A stretch of 64,000 bases of DNA from Gnetum montanum (taxonomy: Eukaryota; Streptophyta; Gnetopsida; Gnetales; Gnetaceae), in the NCBI GenBank assembly GCA_015680685.1, contig MNCI01007621.1:962787-1026786 (forward strand), in the 5' to 3' direction. Position numbers and translations under genes: made by a program. Below are positions 58,991-64,000 of this stretch, piece by piece (within the stretch, counting starts at the first letter, position 1; each line of letters begins with the position of its first letter). The notes beneath the pieces were generated by a model. That model worked only from the letters and a program-made list of their open reading frames with translations, did not search any database and had not been told where the DNA came from.

Positions 58991-59040
58991 GGGCCAACTT
59001 GTGGCAAAGCCTTGCCAATCTGAATAATATGATTTCAATT

Positions 59041-59339
59041 TTAGTTATTTTGACATTTATATTACCCCTTGGATGCATTGTGTATATTGAAAGATGTTAG
59101 TTGTCATATTATCATTCTCTTCCTTCTAGATCCTTATTGTTTATATTATACAAATTTCCATGTTATGCTTTAGTCATTTTTTGTTGAATTGACAATTGCC
59201 TATGCTGGTCTAAATGCAAGATTGGATTTTTGATGATTGATTAATAATTAGAAAAAAATTAAGCCTTACATTTCAGGTAGTGTTTCAGGGGCTTTAGGTG
59301 TTAGTTCTTATTTTATAGAACAAGGTGTTAGACACATGC
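59041..59339. other. AT-rich spacer, no feature recognised
   Basis: No frame or repeat supported. Confidence 0.4.
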
Positions 59340-59860
59340 ACATATCTCTTTCAACTCTCTATGGAGGGTATTAAGCATAATTTGATGATCCTCATCCTCC
59401 TTGATGTAGGTGCGAGCTTAATTAATTTGTTTTAGGTCATCTGCATGCACTTTGTGCTCCTCTAGGATAGGTGGTGGCCTTTTTCAAGGGAGGAATTGGG
59501 CCTTTTTCTTGACAAAAGCATTGATATAATGCTTAGCACTCTTGCGATTTAATCCAAACTCTTAATATGGGAATTTTCTCAAGTTCAACTAGCTCTTCTT
59601 ATTCTCCTTTTGAGCTTGCCTATGTTGCTCTCTCCAAACTTGTTACTCTTCCAACTCTACCCTACTTTGCTTATCTGCCACCTGCCTACGCATTATCTCC
59701 TCCCATCACATGTGAGCTTGAGCTTCCTCTGGGCATTGCTACTCTTCTTGTTTCCTTCAAAGTTGTTCCTTAGCTTGTCATTGTTCATCTTCCTCAGCAA
59801 CACAAGTTGCTTCCTAAGAATTAAAATTATTTTCTTAAGTCTTAAAATTTAAAAAAATTT
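59340..59860 (-). pseudogene. Second coiled-coil coding relic, family unknown
   Basis: One minus-strand frame is coherent over about 500 bp: QCPEEAQAHM, WEEIMRRQVADKQSRVELEE, WREQHRQAQKENKK, then EFGLNRKSAKHYINAFVKKK and HKVHADDLKQIN, with stops at probable CAA/CAG/TGG positions. Composition resembles the LINE coiled coil, but the C-terminus is not a J-domain. I do not recognise it. Confidence 0.45.
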
Positions 59861-60229
59861 CTTTTTGCTTCTAGATTAAAATTATTCATTTCTTATTTAA
59901 GTTTTTGAAAGAAATTTTATATTTTTTTAAAGAAAGAAAATGGATCTTACTTTCATATTTTTTTTTAACAAATTTTAGCATTCTACCAAAAATATTTATA
60001 CTTCCAAGGATTGATTAGTGTTTTCTATTGTCTATTTGATTAGTATCTGAATAACATGTTTGCTAGTGAATTGGTACCTAGTTGGAAATTAGTGGTTTAT
60101 CAACCAATAAGTTGTGAGTTCAAGTAATGTTTGAGTCACTATTATCACGTTAGAGATCTGAGCACTTGCGGAGTGGGAGGAATTAGCTAACTATATGCTT
60201 GAGAACACTTTAAGAACCCTCTTCACCTT
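59861..60229. other. Spacer with a possible Pol III box
   Basis: AT-rich; near 60085-60125 the stretch TTAGTGGTTTATC ... GAGTTCAAGT has weak A/B-box character. No further feature. Confidence 0.35.
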
Positions 60230-60539
60230 GTTAAAGGATTGGTTGGGGGATTAAAATGGGTGCGGCTGGTGCAATTGGAGGGACTGGGTGCAATGTGAAT
60301 GGAGGGAACGGGCACTGCATTCACGGCGATGGCACATGGCCCAATCTATAGGTGACCGACCCATAAGGGCATGCTATGGAGGGATATGCTGAGGGGGGCT
60401 TTGCGACGGCTAACAGGGACATTGAGGAATGCTCCTGCTTGGACGGTGTCATGCACCTTTGGGTTAGTGGACCACCAGTGGAGGGGGTGCAGACAATGGA
60501 ACGTAGTCTGATATGATGCTTTATGTCTTCTAGCACCCA

Positions 60540-61435
60540 CCTTCGAATGGACCTTATCTGGCAGTGGATGAAGGAGGTGTGGGGAGAGGGGTGGTGGATG
60601 TGAGAACCCTGTCGAAGGACCTACTTCTATTTATTTTTTAGTAGAAGGAAGACTACGATATGGTCCTTCAAGGCGGACTGTGGTTTTACAATGCTAGAGG
60701 GCTTGCTTTGACCCCCTAGTGACTGGGAGCACATAGAGAGCTACACTTGTTTGCTCATGCACTAGTGTGGGTGTGTGTTTTCGGGATTCTGTGGGAGATG
60801 TAGAGCCTAGACTTCCTTAGGAGTATTGCAAGGTTTTTTAGAGAATTCATTACCTTTGACAAGGTGACATAGTTAATGGAACGAATGGGTTTTGCCTATT
60901 TCTATGTGTGGGGGGCCTTGTTCCCAAAGGACCTAATCAAGGAGTTTGTACTCAAACTCCCTAGCGATGAGGAACGACTATAAGTAGAGTTTGAAAATTT
61001 GGAGATTGAGCCACCGGTGGAGAAAGCATTGCCCCTCCGAGGGGGATGGGTTTGCTCCCTTTGTAGGAAGAATGGACACTGTGAGCTTGAATTTTGGGTT
61101 TGGGGTGGCCTTTGGGGGGGGGGGGGGGGGGGGGGGGGNAGGTGCATGAGGAGGCAGTTGGTGGGGGTTGGACGGTTGTTGGGCGTAAGGAACAGTTGTT
61201 GGTGCCACCTCTGCCCCCTCCCTTATGGGCCTCCTTGTCATGGTGGAAGCAGGCCCGTTGCTCTTCTCCAATCTCTCCACCCTCAGTTGAGCTGATTATG
61301 CCTGGAATCGAGCTTCCCCCTCTTGGTGATTGGGTTAATGTGGTCCAAAGGAGCACAAGATCTCAAAAGCTTGAGGAGGCCTGCCCACAATTAGATGAAT
61401 CTAGAAGCATTTTGGTGTCACCAGCAGTGGGCTAA
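60540..61435 (+). pseudogene. LINE C ORF1
   Basis: DUF4283 at about 60600-60720: LSKDLLLFIF, DYDMVLQGGLWFYNARGLAL. Then FFREFITFDKVT, MGFAYFYVWGALFPKDLIKE, and the knuckle CSLCRKNGHCELEF (61050-61091) in which the last Cys is Phe. A 25-G/N assembly join interrupts the frame at 61114-61139. Confidence 0.82.
61114..61139. other. Assembly join: 25 G then N
   Basis: Same structure as 58018-58043, inside LINE C ORF1. Confidence 0.9.
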
Positions 61436-61549
61436 TTGGGCCGCCCCTTTGAGAACCTAGTGTAGGATAAGCAGATAAAAAGGAATATTAACTTAGGACT
61501 ACAATGGACCCTATGCGAGGTCTACCATCACCACTCAACTGGTCATGCA

Positions 61550-62340
61550 TGAAGCTACTTTCATGGAATTGTAGGGGATAAGGTATTCCTTATAAAAGAA
61601 ATACCCTGCAATAGATTGCTTGCACTAAGGATTGTAACATTGTATGCCTTTAGGAGACCAAGCTGTAAGCGACAAAGGCCTGCCACCTTCATTGGAATGG
61701 CTGGAAGGTGCACTTGCAGCCCTGCATGGGATGAGCGAGAGGCCTAGCCATCTTGGTGCACATTGACATTCTCTTAGTTGACTCGTTGTAGTGGGCCTTA
61801 ACTGTCCACATTCCCTACCTGGGCCTATGGTTGACCAACTTCTAGGGTGCCCAAACTTGGGAGTTAAGGCTATTGGGATTGGAGCAAGTGGCAATGCTAG
61901 TGTCGGATCGCTACACATAACTTGTTTTTGGGGATTTCAACCAGCAGCTCCAATCTTGGGAAAATTCTAGTGTAGGTTGCTCCCTCCTAGTGCCCAGGAG
62001 TTTCAAAACTTGTCATCTTACTCACTGGTCGACCTGGCGATTGAAAATTGTCAATTCACTTGGAGCAATAAGCAGAAGGGTGCTAACCATGTCCTCTCTA
62101 GAATTGATCAAGTTTGCATTAGCTCAGACCTCCTTTTGAGATTGGATGCATAGGTCATACGATAGGAGCAGGTCACCTTGGATCATTGATCACTCATTTT
62201 CTGCATTGGGCCTTCGCAAAAATGGGCCCCTCGGTCATTTCGATTTGGAGCTGCTTGGTTGCTCAAGCCTCGGTTATGCCCTTTGGTTGAGGACATCTAG
62301 ACGGATTACCGATCGACCCAGAGGGATCCTAGGAACTTCC
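61550..62340 (+). pseudogene. LINE C endonuclease
   Basis: KLLSWNCRG opens the domain at about 61556, followed by CNIVCLQETKL (metal-binding Glu, near 61650), the GDFNQQLQSWE block (Asp and Asn, near 61930) and an LELIKFALA end. It would nick the target strand. A few TAG/TAA codons interrupt it. Confidence 0.85.
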
Positions 62341-62809
62341 TTTGGGAGGGGCTCCTTTGTCTGAAGTGGGCTATCAAATCTATACCTATGGAGGAGAAGT
62401 TCTCATTCCAGACAAGCTGTACAGCCCTTTGATCTAGATTGGTCCAAGTGCAATACTGACAAGAGGCTAGTGAGGACCTGCATGACGAGGAACAAAGCAT
62501 TCTGATGCAACTGCAAGAGCTTGACTTAGAAGAGGAAATCTACTAGAAATAAAGATCACAGTCAGATGGCTTAGGGAGGGAGATAGACAAAATTTTTTAT
62601 TGCTGCAGCCAAATCTTGTGGGTGGAGCCAATGACACATGTTGCAGACTGACATGGGGGACTTGGTTGACATTCCGAAGGATGTTGCCTAAGAATTGGAA
62701 ATGTATTATGGAGCGATCTAGGCAAAATGGCCCACAATGCCCCATGTTAGTGCAGGTTCTATGGGTACTGAGGGAAGAGGACTATGCCTGGCTGTTGACC
62801 ACTTTTACC

Positions 62810-64000
62810 TGACAGGAGCTAAAAGAGACCATGGGGGCTATGCTTGGAGGGAAGGCCCTTGGGCTGGATGGTTGGAGTCTCAAATTCTTCAAGGAATTTT
62901 TTGATATTGTGAAGCCCAACATTCTTGATGCCTTTAATCTAATGTTTACCAAGAGGCAAGTCCACTGTGAAATAAATTATTCTCGAATCATATGCATTCC
63001 CAAATACATTGATGCCTCCTCTCTGGTCCACTTTTGACCTATAGGGGTTTGTAATGTGTCAGTTTGTGTTTTCTCTAAGATGCTCATGCAGAGGTTGGTC
63101 CCCATCATGCCCAGACTTATTGGGGACAACTAGATGGGGTTTGTTCAAGAATGGACCCTGCAAGACTAGGTGCTCCTCATGCAGGAGCTCCTTCACTCCT
63201 TGTGCCTCTCAAAATTCCCTGGGCTGTGCCTCAAGTTAGACATCACAAAGGCATACAATACGATTAGTTGGGAGGCGCTGGCCACCATTATGAGGCAAAA
63301 AGGATTTGATCCAGAATTCACCCAACTTTGTATCCACTTGCAATCTTTGGCCACATTCTCCTTCAATGTTGGAAGGGGGGGGGGGGAGGGGAATGACTAT
63401 GGGGACTCTTCTCCCCTGGAAGGGATTGAGGCAAGGGACCCTCTTTCGCCCTTGCTCTTTATCATCAGTATGGACCTTTTGAGATGTTATTGCAAGGCTG
63501 TGGAAGTGGGGGGCCTCAAAATTGTTGGGGAGGAGTGTTTGGTTGAACACTATGTAGATGACATGATGTTGACCAGTCGGGCTGGGGTCCCACAAGTATG
63601 AGGCATTAACCAGGTGCTTACATGGATGGATAATGAGCTCAGCTTGGTGATAAACCATGAGAACTCATCAGCACACTTCATCAACGTTGATGCATAGGTG
63701 AAGAGCTAGGTTACACAAATTCTGGGGGTTCCTTTTGGAACAATCTAGGACTCCTACTTGGGTGTTCTTCTATTCAATTGGGGATGATGTGTGGCTTGGA
63801 TGGCAATTCTGGAAAAAATTGAGAGTCAGGTAGGAAACTGGGCAAATTGCTTCCTTACTTGTAAAGGGCGACTAGTGCTGGCGTCGAGGGTGCTTGTAGC
63901 AATAGCACGGTTTGTGGTTACTGTCACTATCCCCCCACAGGCAATGATCTAGGCTATTGACTAACATATGCATAATTTTGTATGGTTGGGAGGTAGAGGG
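62810..64000 (+). pseudogene. LINE C reverse transcriptase (runs off the window)
   Basis: LKETMGAMLGGKALGLDGWS, LKFFKEFFDIV, RIICIPKYIDASS, LCLKLDITKAYNTISWEAL (first catalytic Asp), EARDPLSPLLFIISMDLLRC and LVEHYVDDMMLTSRAG (YVDD at 63551-63562, both Asp present). A G-rich stretch at 63376-63390 keeps the frame. Several stops remain. Confidence 0.9.

Larger units (their letters stand above)
57950..59040 (-). mobile_element. 5'-truncated LINE fragment with coiled coil and J-domain
   Basis: A T-run near 57949-57957 and LINE 3' UTR-like sequence begin the fragment, interrupted by a poly-G/N join at 58018-58043. The minus strand is then coding-like from about 59030 down to 58390. It corresponds to the last part of LINE B, downstream of the extra C-terminal domain. 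TSDs were not found. Confidence 0.65.
60230..64000 (+). mobile_element. LINE-1-like retrotransposon C, 5' part, cut by the window end
   Basis: Plus-strand order: ORF1 (DUF4283, knuckle), endonuclease, reverse transcriptase. Sequence is closest to LINE B. The 5' limit is approximate; RT continues to the window edge, so the zf-RVT and any C-terminal extension lie outside. Stops and frameshifts are present but blocks are longer than in LINE A. Confidence 0.88.

Overview
The window looks like nuclear DNA of a seed plant, probably one with a large, slowly purged genome such as a gymnosperm. It holds only one recognisable piece of a host gene. The rest is old, mutated retrotransposons, mostly of plant lineages (Ty3/gypsy OTA-type, Ty1/copia, L1-like LINEs), and AT-rich sequence. 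Single N characters mark assembly joins. The species is inference; nothing in the sequence names it.

Host gene: bases 12952-13154 (+) hold an exon whose 60 codons match the start of CCZ1, a subunit of the MON1-CCZ1 activator of Rab7 GTPases. A splice acceptor precedes it and a GT donor ends it. I find no further CCZ1 exon up to 64000, so everything downstream may lie in one TE-filled intron of more than 50 kb.

Layout: 1-9829 is a decayed Ty3/gypsy element (-) with its right LTR complete. 9836-10340 is a related LTR piece. 10341-12951 is the CCZ1 upstream region. 14189-17777 is a Ty1/copia element (+) cut off in reverse transcriptase. 18200-21150 is a second copia relic (-). 24546-25339 and 26131-26813 are solo LTRs with target-site duplications (TSDs). 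26890-27444 is an LTR fragment. 27461-33330 is a full-length LINE (-) with a 16-bp TSD. 33809-55066 is a second full-length LINE (-) with a 16-bp TSD, split by a gag-protease LTR element at 37499-52516 (-, TSD gtttg), which is itself split by a gag-only LTR element at 38119-44183 (+). 55110-57906 contains a near-identical duplication bounded by Ns. 57950-59040 is a LINE 3' fragment. 60230-64000 is a third LINE (+), cut by the window end.

Most unusual signals: (1) the LINEs carry coding sequence beyond the usual C-terminal zinc finger: an extra globular domain, a Glu/Gln-rich coiled coil and, in one copy and one fragment, a DnaJ-like (J) domain; (2) three distinct LTR families each carry self-complementary short motifs in U3 upstream of the TATA box; (3) two related non-autonomous LTR elements without reverse transcriptase, sharing primer site, polypurine tract and gag, sit one inside the other.
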